DNA from: JAYEPK01 sp048569615
GTDB lineage: Archaea > Thermoplasmatota > Penumbrarchaeia > Penumbrarchaeales > Penumbrarchaeaceae
Reading direction: 5' to 3'
DNA: 52,736 bases
Assembly (NCBI GenBank): GCA_048569615.1
Contig: JBLIRK010000020.1
Coordinates: forward strand, 1-52,736
Shown: positions 1-9,287 of the stretch, one piece after another
Layout of the letters: each line of letters starts with the position of its first letter
How positions within the stretch are numbered: position 1 is the first letter of the stretch
The notes under the pieces: model-generated
What the model saw: the letters and a program-made list of their open reading frames with translations, nothing else
What the model was told of the DNA's origin: nothing
Database searches by the model: none
Program-made: the position numbers and the translations under genes

Positions 1-457
1 CCCCCTCCATGAGGGAATACAGCGCTCCGAGCGAATCCAGTGCGAAGCATGTGAACTGCTCCCCTTTGACCTTTTTGAAATGTCTCAGCATCTTCTCGAT
101 GAACTTCAGATAATCCACTTCCTCCGTATCCTGCCGGATGTCGGTGAAATCGGTGATCTGAAGGTTCATGCAGAGCTTCACACCGAGGCTCTCCATGTTC
201 GAAAGATGTGATGAGACGGATTCTTCAAGGGTCGTATAGACCCCGAACTCGTTGGTCGCGCTCAGATGCTTGGTCAGCAGGGAGTAGATGAAGCTGGATT
301 TCATCGATCCCGGCGGACCTGTGATCAGGACAACCTTCGGTCTCCTTATATCGGTCCTGAAAACCTTATCGAGTCCCGTTACCGTTTTATGGAACAATTT
401 TGCAGGCCCCCCTATTCTTAGACTGCGCAGCCAGCCATTTGTATGAGATTTTCCCAT
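1..457 (-). CDS. KaiC/RAD55-family RecA-like ATPase, C-terminal part outside window
   Basis: The reading frame starts at an ATG at 457 and is still open at position 1, so 152 residues are visible and the C-terminus is missing. A Walker A motif GPPGSMKSS follows a TGLDKVF segment, the usual N-terminal signature of KaiC/RAD55 ATPases, which begin by defining a target (TGxxGLD) before the P-loop. A Walker B-like stretch CFALDSLGALYSL lies near the window edge. KaiC-like ATPases in archaea are cytosolic signalling or recombination-type ATPases; the exact role cannot be read here. The P-loop has Met where Gly is usual before Lys (GSMKS rather than GSGKT). It lies head to head with purA and is the third KaiC-fold protein in the first 10 kb. 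Seen: motifs and open frame. Inferred: family. Confidence 0.85.
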   Translation of the reverse strand, partial: MGKSHTNGWLRSLRIGGPAKLFHKTVTGLDKVFRTDIRRPKVVLITGPPGSMKSSFIYSLLTKHLSATNEFGVYTTLEESVSSHLSNMESLGVKLCMNLQITDFTDIRQDTEEVDYLKFIEKMLRHFKKVKGEQFTCFALDSLGALYSLMEG

Positions 458-585
458 TTTATAGATTGCGTTATTATTATTGACCGGAGATAGCACGGAC
501 GAAGGTCAAGTAAGTTCCTGCATCCTTGGATTTACCAATTCGACATTTTGAAATAACCGATTAAGGTATCCTTCCGGGTGGAAAT

Positions 586-1914
586 ATGCCGTGCACAGTG
601 CTTATGGGAACGCAGTGGGGAGACGAAGGCAAAGGAAAGATAACAGACCTACTGGCGAAGGGGTCCGATGCGGTGGTGAGGTACCAGGGTGGAAACAACG
701 CCGGACACACAATCGTTGTCAAGGGCAGGACCTTCAAGCTCCATATCATCCCATCGGGAGTCCTGAGGGAAGGACAACTGGCCATTATCGGCGACGGATG
801 CGTCGTGGACCCATGGATATTGAAGAGGGAGGTCGAGTACCTGCATGATGCGGGAATATCGACCGACGGACTCCTGCTCTCCGACAGGGCCCATCTCATA
901 ATGCCTTACCACAAACTGCTGGATGGACTGCAGGAGTCAATGAAGGATGATGGCAGGAAAGTGGGCACGACGAAAAGGGGGATAGGCCCTTGTTATCAGG
1001 ATAAAGCCGGAAGAACCGGTATCAGGTCGGGGGACCTGTTCCATCCGGAAATCCTGAGGGAGAAAGTTCTTGCAGGAGTCGACCATGCCCGGGCTTACGC
1101 TACCTCCCTTGGAGGGAGCATTGAACTGAACGGAGAGGAAGTCCTTGGGGAGATCGGAAGCCTCATTCCCTGGTTGAAACCTATCATAAGGGATACACCC
1201 CAGGTTCTGAATAGCATGCTGAACGAAGGAAAGAACATACTGTTGGAGGGTGCCCAGGGTGCCTTTCTCGATATCGACCGGGGAACCTATCCCTTCGTCA
1301 CCTCCTCATCATGTACCTCGGGCTATGCATCGGCCGGGTCGGGAATAGGTCCGATGGAGATAGAGAGGATCGTCGGTGTTGTCAAGGCATACACGACAAG
1401 GGTAGGGGAAGGTCCATTCCCAACGGAACTCAGGAACAAATTGGGGGAAAGGATAAGGGAAAGGGGGAACGAGTTCGGGACAACAACGGAAAGACCAAGG
1501 AGATGCGGATGGCTGGACCTGGTCATGGTAAGGTCCTCGGTCGCCTGGAACACCATCACTGACACCGCGCTCACAAAGGTGGATGTGATCTCGGGCATAG
1601 ATCCCCTTATGATTTGTACCGAATACAGGCTGCCTTTGGAGATCGCCGAGGAGCACGGACTTGGAACCACCTTGAGGTATTTTCCCTCCCATGTGGAAAT
1701 GGTCGGCCAGGCGGTTCCTGCATATCAGAAATTGAAGGGATGGAGGGACATCTCCCCCGAAGAGTGGGAGGATATCAGGATATCGGGAGACCTCCCAAGG
1801 CCTATAAGGGATTATATCTCCCTGATCGAGAGGGAGATCAATGCCAACATCTCCCTTCTCTCCTATGGAAAAGGCAGGGAGCAGACAATTGACCTTACGG
1901 GAGAGCTTCAATGA
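586..1914 (+). CDS. purA: adenylosuccinate synthetase
   Basis: This 442-residue enzyme joins IMP and aspartate with GTP hydrolysis to give adenylosuccinate, the first committed step of AMP synthesis, in the cytosol. The GTP-binding loop GDEGKGK is at residues 12-18 with the catalytic Asp13, and GNNAGHT at 36-42 carries the catalytic His41. The later motifs TTKRGIGP, EGAQGAFLD and TTTERPRRCGW are all intact. The length matches the full bacterial type and not the shortened form of roughly 340 residues known from Pyrococcus and Methanocaldococcus. The ATG at 586 is preceded by a GGTGG motif at 577-581. Its stop overlaps the pcm start by four bases (ATGA), so the two are co-transcribed. No anomalies seen. 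Confidence 0.97.
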   Translation: MPCTVLMGTQWGDEGKGKITDLLAKGSDAVVRYQGGNNAGHTIVVKGRTFKLHIIPSGVLREGQLAIIGDGCVVDPWILKREVEYLHDAGISTDGLLLSDRAHLIMPYHKLLDGLQESMKDDGRKVGTTKRGIGPCYQDKAGRTGIRSGDLFHPEILREKVLAGVDHARAYATSLGGSIELNGEEVLGEIGSLIPWLKPIIRDTPQVLNSMLNEGKNILLEGAQGAFLDIDRGTYPFVTSSSCTSGYASAGSGIGPMEIERIVGVVKAYTTRVGEGPFPTELRNKLGERIRERGNEFGTTTERPRRCGWLDLVMVRSSVAWNTITDTALTKVDVISGIDPLMICTEYRLPLEIAEEHGLGTTLRYFPSHVEMVGQAVPAYQKLKGWRDISPEEWEDIRISGDLPRPIRDYISLIEREINANISLLSYGKGREQTIDLTGELQ

Positions 1915-2570
1915 GTTTAAAGGTGGACCTGAAGAAGCAGAGGGAGCGGCTGGTGGAGAACCTACGGCTTGAGGGTTTGATCAGGACCCGGGAAGTTGAA
2001 AGGAGCATGCTGGAGGTGCCCAGGGAGAACTTCGTCCCGCATGGTCTCCGGTTCGAAGCATATTTGGACAGACCCTTGCCTATCGGAAGAGGTCAGACAA
2101 TATCGGCACCGCACATGGTGGCAATAATGGCAGAGGAGATGAGGGTCGAACCCGGAATGAAGGTGCTGGAGATCGGGACGGGTTCTGGATACCATGCGGC
2201 CGTTGTCTCAAGATTGGTGGGAGAAAAAGGCTCGGTCATTACTGTGGAGAGGATTTCGGACCTGGCAAGGGAGGCTTCGAAGAACCTGAAAGCATCCGGT
2301 ATCTCCAATGTCAGGGTGATCGAAACGGATGGTTCCGTGGGTTATCCTGCCGGAGCCCCCTACGATAGAATATATTACACCTGCGCGGCACCGGATATAC
2401 CGGACAGTATGATGGAGCAGCTTGCCCAGGGAGGAATAATGCTAGGAGTCGTGGGTCCGAAATACGGAACCCAGAGGCTGATCAGATATTCCAAGACACA
2501 AAATGGATTGAAGGAAGAGAAACTGACCTACTGTGTGTTTGTGCCCCTTGTCGGGGAGCTGGGTTATTGA
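1911..2570 (+). CDS. pcm: protein-L-isoaspartate O-methyltransferase
   Basis: This 219-residue S-adenosylmethionine-dependent enzyme methylates L-isoaspartyl residues in damaged proteins so that they can revert to aspartyl. The substrate loop QTISAPHMV is at 62-70 and the SAM-binding motif VLEIGTGSGYHAA at about 85-97. The C-terminal region with YDRIYYTCAAPDIPD fits the family, as does the length (usually 200-220). The start ATG overlaps the purA stop by four bases, indicating translational coupling. It ends in a 7-base convergent overlap with the minus-strand metallo-hydrolase. A repair role is family knowledge; a tie to purine synthesis is not implied beyond shared transcription. Confidence 0.96.
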   Translation: MSLKVDLKKQRERLVENLRLEGLIRTREVERSMLEVPRENFVPHGLRFEAYLDRPLPIGRGQTISAPHMVAIMAEEMRVEPGMKVLEIGTGSGYHAAVVSRLVGEKGSVITVERISDLAREASKNLKASGISNVRVIETDGSVGYPAGAPYDRIYYTCAAPDIPDSMMEQLAQGGIMLGVVGPKYGTQRLIRYSKTQNGLKEEKLTYCVFVPLVGELGY

Positions 2571-3154
2571 AGCTCATCGAGAACGATCTCGGGACCGTGT
2601 CCAGGAATGATCACGTCAGCCATATCGACCACCATTCTCCTGCTCTTCGCCAGGGCTTCCCGGTCCTGCGCCAGAGGGTCCTCCAGTTCAAGTAGAGATG
2701 TCATATCTTCAATGGGTTCATCTCCCTCCTGGAACCAGAACAGGTCCCCGCATATAACCTCCAGGCCTCTCCCTGAATGGGCGAGGAGGCTTGAATGGTC
2801 ATTGGTATGCCCTGGGGTCGGCAGGATCCTGATCCCGGTTCCCGGCAGGCAGCCTTGGTGTCTCGAAATTTCGATACCACGGTAGAGGTATTCGGAATCC
2901 ACGATCGGGACCAAGGGGAGCATTCTGATGTTCATTGCATGGTCCAGGTGATAATGCGTCAGGTATATCATGTCGATCTCATCCGGACGGACCCTTTTCT
3001 CCGTCATCAGACCTACCAGGTCCGGACGGCTTCCTGGATCCACCAGTATCTTCCTTCCCATGTCCTCCAGAAGAGCGGTAGTTGAATAGGCTTTCCACCC
3101 TTCGGGGATCCTTGCCGCCCGTCCTTCTATCAATACCTTGATGCAAACCATCAT
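2564..3154 (-). CDS. metallo-beta-lactamase-fold hydrolase
   Basis: A 196-residue zinc hydrolase of the metallo-beta-lactamase fold. The metal motif HYHLDH is at residues 67-72, with further ligands suggested by PGHTNDH (His116), GDLFW (Asp137) and PGHGPE (His186). Compact size and the order of motifs resemble the MBLAC1-like/glyoxalase II-like branch, but the substrate cannot be deduced. The frame begins with two consecutive ATGs (3154 and 3151); no clear ribosome site separates them. It is the last of three minus-strand genes, 41 bases after hpt, so it may belong to the purine-salvage operon, and it converges on pcm with a 7-base overlap. Confidence 0.85.
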   Translation of the reverse strand: MMVCIKVLIEGRAARIPEGWKAYSTTALLEDMGRKILVDPGSRPDLVGLMTEKRVRPDEIDMIYLTHYHLDHAMNIRMLPLVPIVDSEYLYRGIEISRHQGCLPGTGIRILPTPGHTNDHSSLLAHSGRGLEVICGDLFWFQEGDEPIEDMTSLLELEDPLAQDREALAKSRRMVVDMADVIIPGHGPEIVLDELQ

Positions 3155-3195
3155 TGTTCCAGCGGTTAGCCCGGATATTAGTCTTTTCTTCCGGT

Positions 3196-3801
3196 CTAAA
3201 CGTTCAATGATCGGGCAGAGGAGGATACCTCGGCTGTGAAGCCTTCCCCGGACTTTATCACGTCAAGGAGCGACACGATCGGAAAACCAAGAATCTCCTC
3301 GAGATCCGGGGTCGCATCAGCCATCTTGTTGAAGAGCACAACGGCAGAAACGATCTCCCACGATGTTCTATCGATCGCGTTCTTCAGGGCCTTAAGCGTC
3401 CCCCCCGTGGACAGAACATCATCGACAATTACAAGACTTCCGCCCTCGCGGGGCAGATTTAAGTAGAGTTCGTTTTTGGAATATCCGGTGACCTGGCCTG
3501 AACTCACCTCGCCGGGAAGGTCGTACCTCCTCTTCCTTGCTATGGAAAAGGGCTTTCCAGTATCCAGGGAGATTATGGTCGCGATCGGAATGCCCATGGC
3601 TTCGGCCGTTAGTATCAAATCAAAATCGCTTAAGGGCGGAAGCAGTTTGGTGAGGGATTCGGCGGTATCCTCCAGCAACTCAAGGGAGATCTCCGGGATC
3701 CCGTCAGATAGAGGGTGGACGAAATAGCTGTATCCTGATTTATCGATGACCGGGGATTCCTCGAGCGAAGCTATCAAGCGATCCACTGCTTCATCAGTCA
3801 A
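3196..3801 (-). CDS. hpt: archaeal hypoxanthine/guanine phosphoribosyltransferase
   Basis: This enzyme transfers ribose-5-phosphate from PRPP to hypoxanthine (and guanine), making IMP or GMP for purine salvage. The PRPP-binding loop IVDDVLSTGGTL lies at about 125-136, and blocks YFVHPLSDGIP, TAEAMGIP, RKRRYDLPGE and TGYSKNELYLN match the archaeal Hpt family (about 185 residues; this one has 201). I choose a TTG at 3801 as start: it lies 6 bases after an AGGAGG ribosome site and 14 bases after the stop of the upstream phosphorylase gene. An in-frame ATG at 3876 would push 25 residues of poor homology into the preceding gene. The close spacing to the nucleoside phosphorylase shows a purine-salvage operon. 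Confidence 0.93.
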   Translation of the reverse strand: MTDEAVDRLIASLEESPVIDKSGYSYFVHPLSDGIPEISLELLEDTAESLTKLLPPLSDFDLILTAEAMGIPIATIISLDTGKPFSIARKRRYDLPGEVSSGQVTGYSKNELYLNLPREGGSLVIVDDVLSTGGTLKALKNAIDRTSWEIVSAVVLFNKMADATPDLEEILGFPIVSLLDVIKSGEGFTAEVSSSARSLNV

Positions 3802-3815
3802 TTGATCCCTCCTTC

Positions 3816-4532
3816 TCAATCCAATACCTTTGAATTTGCCAGAATCCTTTGCAGGATCGAACTTGCCAGGTCCCATTTGTCCTCGGCGCTCCTAAGTATA
3901 TTCCTGAAGTCCAGCTCCTCCTCGTTGACCCCGTTTGCGTAATTATCGATGGTCACGAGGCCGGCGAACGGAATTCCCATCTCCTTCGCTATCGTCGCCT
4001 CTGAACCGAGGTTCATGCCGACAACGTCTCCGATGGAGCGTAGAAAGCGGACCTCGGCCCTGGTCTCGAGCCTTGGACCCCTTGTCTGAACATATATGCC
4101 TTCCTCCAAAAACGGAATTGGCGACCCTCTAGCCGACCGGATGAGCAGCTCCCTCATATATTCATTAAAACCGGGGGTGACATGCTCTATCCTGCTGTCC
4201 ACAATTGTGTCCCCCGAGAAAAAATCGATGTAGTCGTCCGGTGCCATAAGCGACGGGACCTTGATCTCGCTGCTGAGAGCCCCGGAGGAGCAGATCGAAA
4301 TGATATGGGTTGCACCTTCAACGCGGAGGGCTTCGATGTTCGCTGCGTGGTTGATCATGTGCGGAGGGATGTCTGGAGGCACTCCATGCCTTGATATCAG
4401 AAGGACCTCGCCCGGGCCCAAACCGAGATGCGCCGTAATGGAGGATGGCATGCCGTAATCGTTCGGCTCCGGTTCTCCCTCGTAATTGTAACCGGTCGGT
4501 CTGACCGAACCCGTGAGAACCCCCAATCTCAT
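3816..4532 (-). CDS. purine nucleoside phosphorylase, MTAP/PNP family
   Basis: A 238-residue phosphorylase of the MTAP/PNP family that splits purine nucleosides, or 5'-methylthio-nucleosides, with phosphate into base and ribose-1-phosphate derivatives. Family blocks are SRHGVPPDIPPHMINHAANI near residues 49-68, the substrate segment RGPRLETRAEVRFLR, and VVGMNLGSEATIAKEMGIPFA with the conserved Met and Glu. The TRGPR segment replaces the common TQGPR/VEGPR form. A TATA-like element at 4557-4564 is about 28 bases before the ATG, so the transcript is probably leaderless. The downstream hpt begins 14 bases after its stop: base released here would be rescued there. Whether methylthioinosine or inosine is preferred is not visible. 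Confidence 0.9.
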   Translation of the reverse strand: MRLGVLTGSVRPTGYNYEGEPEPNDYGMPSSITAHLGLGPGEVLLISRHGVPPDIPPHMINHAANIEALRVEGATHIISICSSGALSSEIKVPSLMAPDDYIDFFSGDTIVDSRIEHVTPGFNEYMRELLIRSARGSPIPFLEEGIYVQTRGPRLETRAEVRFLRSIGDVVGMNLGSEATIAKEMGIPFAGLVTIDNYANGVNEEELDFRNILRSAEDKWDLASSILQRILANSKVLD

Positions 4533-4569
4533 CGTGTGGTAAGCCGCTTTCCCGGTGAATAATCTTTCC

Positions 4570-7500
4570 CTAAGTCTGTTCGAAGGAGCCGCCGTTGTCG
4601 GAGGGATAGAACTTGGCGGATTTCTTGTCCCGGCTGTATGTCACCATTCCTGTCCTTATCAGGTTCTTGACGTGGTAGTTGACCACCTGACGCGAAACCC
4701 CGATCATCCTGCCTATCTGCTCCATGGAGATGCCGGGGTGTTCCAGGATGATGTTGAAGATCTCCTCCTGCTTCGATATGTTCTTCTTCAGCTTAGATAT
4801 GTTGACATTGGAGGGATAATATCTCTTGTAGATCCCATCGTACATGGATTTGATGAAACCGCTCTGCTCAAGCACTCTGAGGTGATAGGCCAGCGTTCCG
4901 TTGTTGAGGTCCAGGTTCCGTTTGATAGAAGAATAATGGTCTCCGGGATTTGCGATGATGTAGCCTCTTATCAGCCCCCTGATCTCATGGTTGAGTATAT
5001 CCTTGCGGCTGAGCTTTGAGTATATCGAGGCGCCAATGGTGGCGACGATAACGATCCCTACGTCGGTGAAGAGGAAACCTATCAGGGCGGCCCCCAGGAT
5101 ACCAAGGGCTCCGCCTATCAGTATGAGCATCGGACCGTCGCCGGAGGGTTCCGGCAGTATCCTCGTTCCCTCATCGGGATCTCCGTCATCGTCATCATCG
5201 TCATCCGGGTCTTCCTTGCCATCGTCCGGCGGAGGTGTTGGTGGATCAGGCTGGTCCGGTATCTCAAAAGGTTTTACCAGCTTTGTATGGATGGAGGAGG
5301 AAACCTCATCTCCGTCATCGGCCCTGATGAAAACGAAGCCGGTGCTACCCTCTATCATGCGGAAGTCCACAAGGAGCGACCAGCTCTTGAAGCCCCAACC
5401 CCTGATCCATTCCCCGTCGCCGACCATGTATTCCACCCTGCCCTCCTGGGAGTCGGGATCGTCAATATGGCCAGATATTATCCATCCCCTATTCTCGAGG
5501 AACTCCATCCCGTCAATAACGACGCGGGGTATGTCATTGACCGGTTCTATAACGACCTTGACCCGATCGATAATGGATATGGCGCCCATGGACATCTCGA
5601 TGAGAATGCTCTCTTCCCCGACCAGATCACCATGCGGGTGCATGTATAAGTATGGCTCCCCTCCAAAATTGTCTATGTATGCATCCAGGAAGGGATTGGA
5701 AGACCTAAGATAGAACGAATAATCGGACAGCCTCGTGTCGGGATCGACCATCCATCCGAAAAGTGGTATCCTCGAAGGTGTGGTCTGGTCCTCAAGGAGG
5801 TAAACCGTTCCGGGATTCCGGTAGATGGCGGGGGGGGCATCAACGTCAATTATGGCAAGGGGCATCACAATCAGGGGCGCCATATCCCATGTGGTATCCT
5901 GGTCCCTGGCGTAGAGATATAGCCTGGCCGAACCACCCGTGCCCCGGATATCCGGCCGGATGAAGAGCTTACCATTTTCGATCCATATATCCACGTTCTC
6001 GTCCAGGTCCCTGGGATTCGGGGTTACGAGCTCCCACGAGTAACTAAGCTCGTCCCCGTCAGGATCCCGGAAGAGCCCGTGCTCTCCTTCCAGTTCCAGC
6101 GAGGTCGTTGTCCCTTCCACCACCTCTATCGTCCCCGGGCCTCCCATGGCCACCGGCGTGTCCTGGGTCGGGGCCACCTCAACGACGACCGGGTCGGATA
6201 CAATGGTGTTCCTCAGGTCCGATATCTGGATCCTCATTTGGAATGTCCCGTACAGGTCGGGGCACCTGAAAGCCTGTGTCCCGATGTTGCCGTACCGGTC
6301 GATGTAAACAAGGTCCGGAGGCATGTCATCCTGGGGAAGAAGCACCACATCCAGCCCCTGGACAGGAAGATTGTCGTCATCGATGTGGTCCCTGACGTTG
6401 AAATGGGTCGATCCGTGGGAGTCCTCCTCCGTGCGGATTATCATCGGCATCGAATCTTCGATTACAGGGGGAGAATCATGAACGATCTCGGATGGACCGA
6501 CCCGGACCGTGCCCGAGCTGGAGGCCGAGACGGAGAAAGGTACATGCTCCCCGTCAAATTCCACCAAAACCTTCTCCAAGGATGGTCGGAACCGCTCGGA
6601 CACAGAGGTCTCCAGGGCAACATCATACCTAACGAAGAGGTCCGAAAGCGAGACGAATCCTTCCGAGCCGCGGAGGACGATGTCGTATCTATTGAGCTCG
6701 ACTCCCCATTTGGTAATGAGCAGGGGAAGGCCGTCCTGGGGAGAGACGAACTCCCCGATGTTCAAGGTGGATCGACCCGCGGAGGTCGGGATCGATAGCC
6801 GGGTGCTCCCGTCGGAGGTTTCCAGCGATGCCTCCCGAGTATGATGCCATGAGAGTTCGTAGTTCATGAGAGAGAGGTCCCCTTTGAGGACAATCACGTT
6901 TCCGGGGACCTTTGATGCGTCGATTATCGCTATGGATTCAAAGGAGTTGGACCTCCGCCATACATGCTGTGAATCCGGGCCTTGAAGGGGCAGGACATGA
7001 TAGAGACCGCTGAAGGTCATCAGATAGAGAAAACCCTGGTTGCCCTCGTAGAAACCTCCGTCTCCGTAAAAGCTCCTGGAAATGGTCCTGGGAGAGCAAG
7101 AAGTGTGGTTGAAACCGATCCACCTGGCCTCTGCTGCCCCCGATCCGTCAAAGAACAGTACCAGCGGTCTGTCGAGATCGGAACCCAGAGTATAGACCTC
7201 CTCCCTACCGTCCCCGTCGATGTCGACCACGGCGCCCACGGTTGTGGAGCCGATATCGATCCCGGTATCCCTGATGGAATAAACGGAGCCGGGACCATCA
7301 TTGGAGTGCTCTACGAGCGTGACATTGCCGAGTTCAGGATCGTCCGGAAATACGAGGATGTCCATGTCCCCGTCGCCGTCAACGTCAGCATAGGATAGGG
7401 CTCCGGAGGATATGGTGGCGTCCACAATGGTATCGGTATCGGCCTTGCCGTCGCTGCCGATGGAGGTCATCTGAATCATGCCATGGGAACCGGACAGCGT

Positions 7501-8400
7501 GACAACATGAACGCTTCCATCTTTTCCTGTTCCAGCAAAGAAGCCCGATGAGCCCTGGGGGAGGCCGGTTGATAGGAGATGGGTTTCCATCGAATCGGTG
7601 GAATTACCGACGAGGGCTGACACCTCCTGGGACCCATTGAGCTTTGCCCCGTGGGAGAATATGATAACTGCAGGATGGCCCTCGCTGCGGCCGATTGCTC
7701 TCAGATGAACCGAGCCGTTCACGCTCCCGAGCAGCATGGTCCTTTGCACAACTCCTCCCTCTCCGTACCCTATGGAATAAACAGCCCTATCGTCCCGATC
7801 GTAATAGACCAGCTCCTGTTTACCATCGCCCTCGATATCGGCGATGTCCATGCTGTCAAGCTGGAAATAATGCTGCTTCAGGGTCATCATCTTGACCCCG
7901 CGTATCCCTTCCGGGGAAGGAGGGAATGAGACGTTGATCGAACTTGCGGCGGGTTTCTGGTCCTCCGGAAGGTAGATGGAGAAAGACCTCGGGGAGGAGC
8001 CGGTCAGGTCCAGTAGCGAAACCGATCCGTCCGAGAATGTGTCCTGGAGGCCCAGACGACCCTGTAATCCCCCTCCGAATGACCATTCGGTCCTGTTATC
8101 GAGACCTATGTCGATCTCCACGGTTTCGGGACCGATCCTATTGGGGACAGTTCCAATGATAAGTGAAGCAGATCCCAGCGCTCCCCCGTTCTCGAGGAAA
8201 AGTGAAAGGCTTGGATCCTTTCCGGGTCCGTCAAAGACGAGATCAAAGGTATCTCCCGGCAAGTTTCCCTTGTAGAGCGAAGTGGAAACTGTTGAGCTTC
8301 CCGTTGGGACACTTAAAAGCACGGAAAATAGGAGAACGGAAGTCAACCCGAGTAAAAGGGCGGCCCTGAACGGTGTTCCTTTAGGGGAGCTGCTGATCAT
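4570..8400 (-). CDS. membrane protein with FG-GAP/cadherin-like ectodomain and two cytoplasmic winged helices
   Basis: A 1276-residue protein. Residues 1-36 form a signal peptide. An FG-GAP/VCBS-like part (about 160-480) has calcium-type loops such as DIEGDGKQE, DVDGDGDMD and DIDGDGREE; Ig/cadherin-like modules follow (about 650-1040), then a Pro/Asp-rich stalk with seven consecutive Asp. Hydrophobic segments lie at 1091-1111 and 1113-1128. After a basic SKLSRK come two winged helix-turn-helix domains (about 1140-1200 and 1206-1268), the first ending in a YKRYYP wing, the second holding GVSRQVVNYHVKNL. This is the layout of a one-component transmembrane regulator: ectodomain outside, DNA-binding inside. 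The two adjacent hydrophobic stretches leave topology open; only an odd number of crossings puts the helices inside. It diverges from the KaiC cassette. Ligand unknown. Confidence 0.85.
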   Translation of the reverse strand: MISSSPKGTPFRAALLLGLTSVLLFSVLLSVPTGSSTVSTSLYKGNLPGDTFDLVFDGPGKDPSLSLFLENGGALGSASLIIGTVPNRIGPETVEIDIGLDNRTEWSFGGGLQGRLGLQDTFSDGSVSLLDLTGSSPRSFSIYLPEDQKPAASSINVSFPPSPEGIRGVKMMTLKQHYFQLDSMDIADIEGDGKQELVYYDRDDRAVYSIGYGEGGVVQRTMLLGSVNGSVHLRAIGRSEGHPAVIIFSHGAKLNGSQEVSALVGNSTDSMETHLLSTGLPQGSSGFFAGTGKDGSVHVVTLSGSHGMIQMTSIGSDGKADTDTIVDATISSGALSYADVDGDGDMDILVFPDDPELGNVTLVEHSNDGPGSVYSIRDTGIDIGSTTVGAVVDIDGDGREEVYTLGSDLDRPLVLFFDGSGAAEARWIGFNHTSCSPRTISRSFYGDGGFYEGNQGFLYLMTFSGLYHVLPLQGPDSQHVWRRSNSFESIAIIDASKVPGNVIVLKGDLSLMNYELSWHHTREASLETSDGSTRLSIPTSAGRSTLNIGEFVSPQDGLPLLITKWGVELNRYDIVLRGSEGFVSLSDLFVRYDVALETSVSERFRPSLEKVLVEFDGEHVPFSVSASSSGTVRVGPSEIVHDSPPVIEDSMPMIIRTEEDSHGSTHFNVRDHIDDDNLPVQGLDVVLLPQDDMPPDLVYIDRYGNIGTQAFRCPDLYGTFQMRIQISDLRNTIVSDPVVVEVAPTQDTPVAMGGPGTIEVVEGTTTSLELEGEHGLFRDPDGDELSYSWELVTPNPRDLDENVDIWIENGKLFIRPDIRGTGGSARLYLYARDQDTTWDMAPLIVMPLAIIDVDAPPAIYRNPGTVYLLEDQTTPSRIPLFGWMVDPDTRLSDYSFYLRSSNPFLDAYIDNFGGEPYLYMHPHGDLVGEESILIEMSMGAISIIDRVKVVIEPVNDIPRVVIDGMEFLENRGWIISGHIDDPDSQEGRVEYMVGDGEWIRGWGFKSWSLLVDFRMIEGSTGFVFIRADDGDEVSSSIHTKLVKPFEIPDQPDPPTPPPDDGKEDPDDDDDDDGDPDEGTRILPEPSGDGPMLILIGGALGILGAALIGFLFTDVGIVIVATIGASIYSKLSRKDILNHEIRGLIRGYIIANPGDHYSSIKRNLDLNNGTLAYHLRVLEQSGFIKSMYDGIYKRYYPSNVNISKLKKNISKQEEIFNIILEHPGISMEQIGRMIGVSRQVVNYHVKNLIRTGMVTYSRDKKSAKFYPSDNGGSFEQT

Positions 8401-8581
8401 GCCTCTCTGGAATTGACTTATTTTCTTGATATAAGTTTTTATCTGTACGGGCTTTCCCGGGCCAGCTATTTTTTTGATTAAGATCTGCGTGGACAGATAG
8501 TTTCTTTCTCAATGATTATATGGAGAAAACCCTTAAGTAACCATCCCGGTTTGTCATTGTATTGTAATTTGGGTGGATACC

Positions 8582-9277
8582 ATGGAAGACGATTTCCTCA
8601 GGATACATACCGGGATCCCCGGTATGGATGATATGATAGAAGGGGGCTTTCCGTTCCCCTCGACGATCCTCCTTGCGGGCGGGACAGGATGCGGGAAAAC
8701 AACTTATTGCTTGCAGTTCCTCTTCGAAGGGGCGAAGAGAGGGGAGAGAGGACTCTACATGACCACTCTGTCGGAGCCCACCAACTGGATGCTGAGGTTC
8801 TCTTCGAGGTACAAGTTCGTCAACAGGGAATCCATCGGTGGGGACATCATTTACTTCGATCTCGGGCCGTTCCTCAAGACCAAGTATCCCCCCGAGGACA
8901 GGTACGAGACGCTGAAGAAGGTAATAGAGGAGAAGATAGTCGAGCACATGCCCCAGAGGATCGTGATCGATCCTATCACCGCCGTTGGCGGTCTCCTCAA
9001 GGACACCTACAGGGAATTCCTCTTCGACATCTCCCAGTCCCTGAAGAACTGGCAGGCGGTAACGCTCTTGACCGGCGAATCCACCTTCGAAGAGCCGTTC
9101 CCCATGGAGCCGGCCTATACCGCCGACGGCATCATTATCCTTTACAACAAGGAGCACCAGGATGGAAGGAGAAGGTACATCGAGATCCTGAAAATGAGGG
9201 GAACGGACCATATAATGGGAAAGCATATCGTTGATATCTCAGGGGACGGTCTTTCCGTCCAGGTCGGTTTCAAATGA
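8582..9277 (+). CDS. KaiC-like RecA-superfamily ATPase
   Basis: A 231-residue single-domain ATPase of the KaiC family. The N-terminal TGIPGMDDMIEGGFP signature is at 10-24, Walker A GGTGCGKTT at 33-41 (Lys39), and a Walker B strand RIVIDPIT at 126-133 (Asp130). Archaeal relatives act as cytosolic ATP-dependent switches or motor accessory proteins; autokinase activity is known only for true KaiC and cannot be assumed. The ATG at 8582 is preceded by GGTGG; a GTG at 8573 inside that ribosome site is less likely. The next gene starts 10 bases after its stop, and five plus-strand genes to 12211 are closely packed. It diverges from the membrane winged-helix gene across 181 bases. Confidence 0.9.
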   Translation: MEDDFLRIHTGIPGMDDMIEGGFPFPSTILLAGGTGCGKTTYCLQFLFEGAKRGERGLYMTTLSEPTNWMLRFSSRYKFVNRESIGGDIIYFDLGPFLKTKYPPEDRYETLKKVIEEKIVEHMPQRIVIDPITAVGGLLKDTYREFLFDISQSLKNWQAVTLLTGESTFEEPFPMEPAYTADGIIILYNKEHQDGRRRYIEILKMRGTDHIMGKHIVDISGDGLSVQVGFK

Positions 9278-9287
9278 GGTGATCAAG

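Noticed and set aside
4991..5713. 240-codon Ser/Pro-rich plus-strand frame
   Set aside because: Antisense shadow of the membrane winged-helix gene; low-complexity and no ribosome site.
8441..8498. Inverted hexamers ATCTGT and ACAGAT, 46 bases apart, in the divergent control region
   Set aside because: Six-base arms at this distance are expected by chance; no second copy seen.
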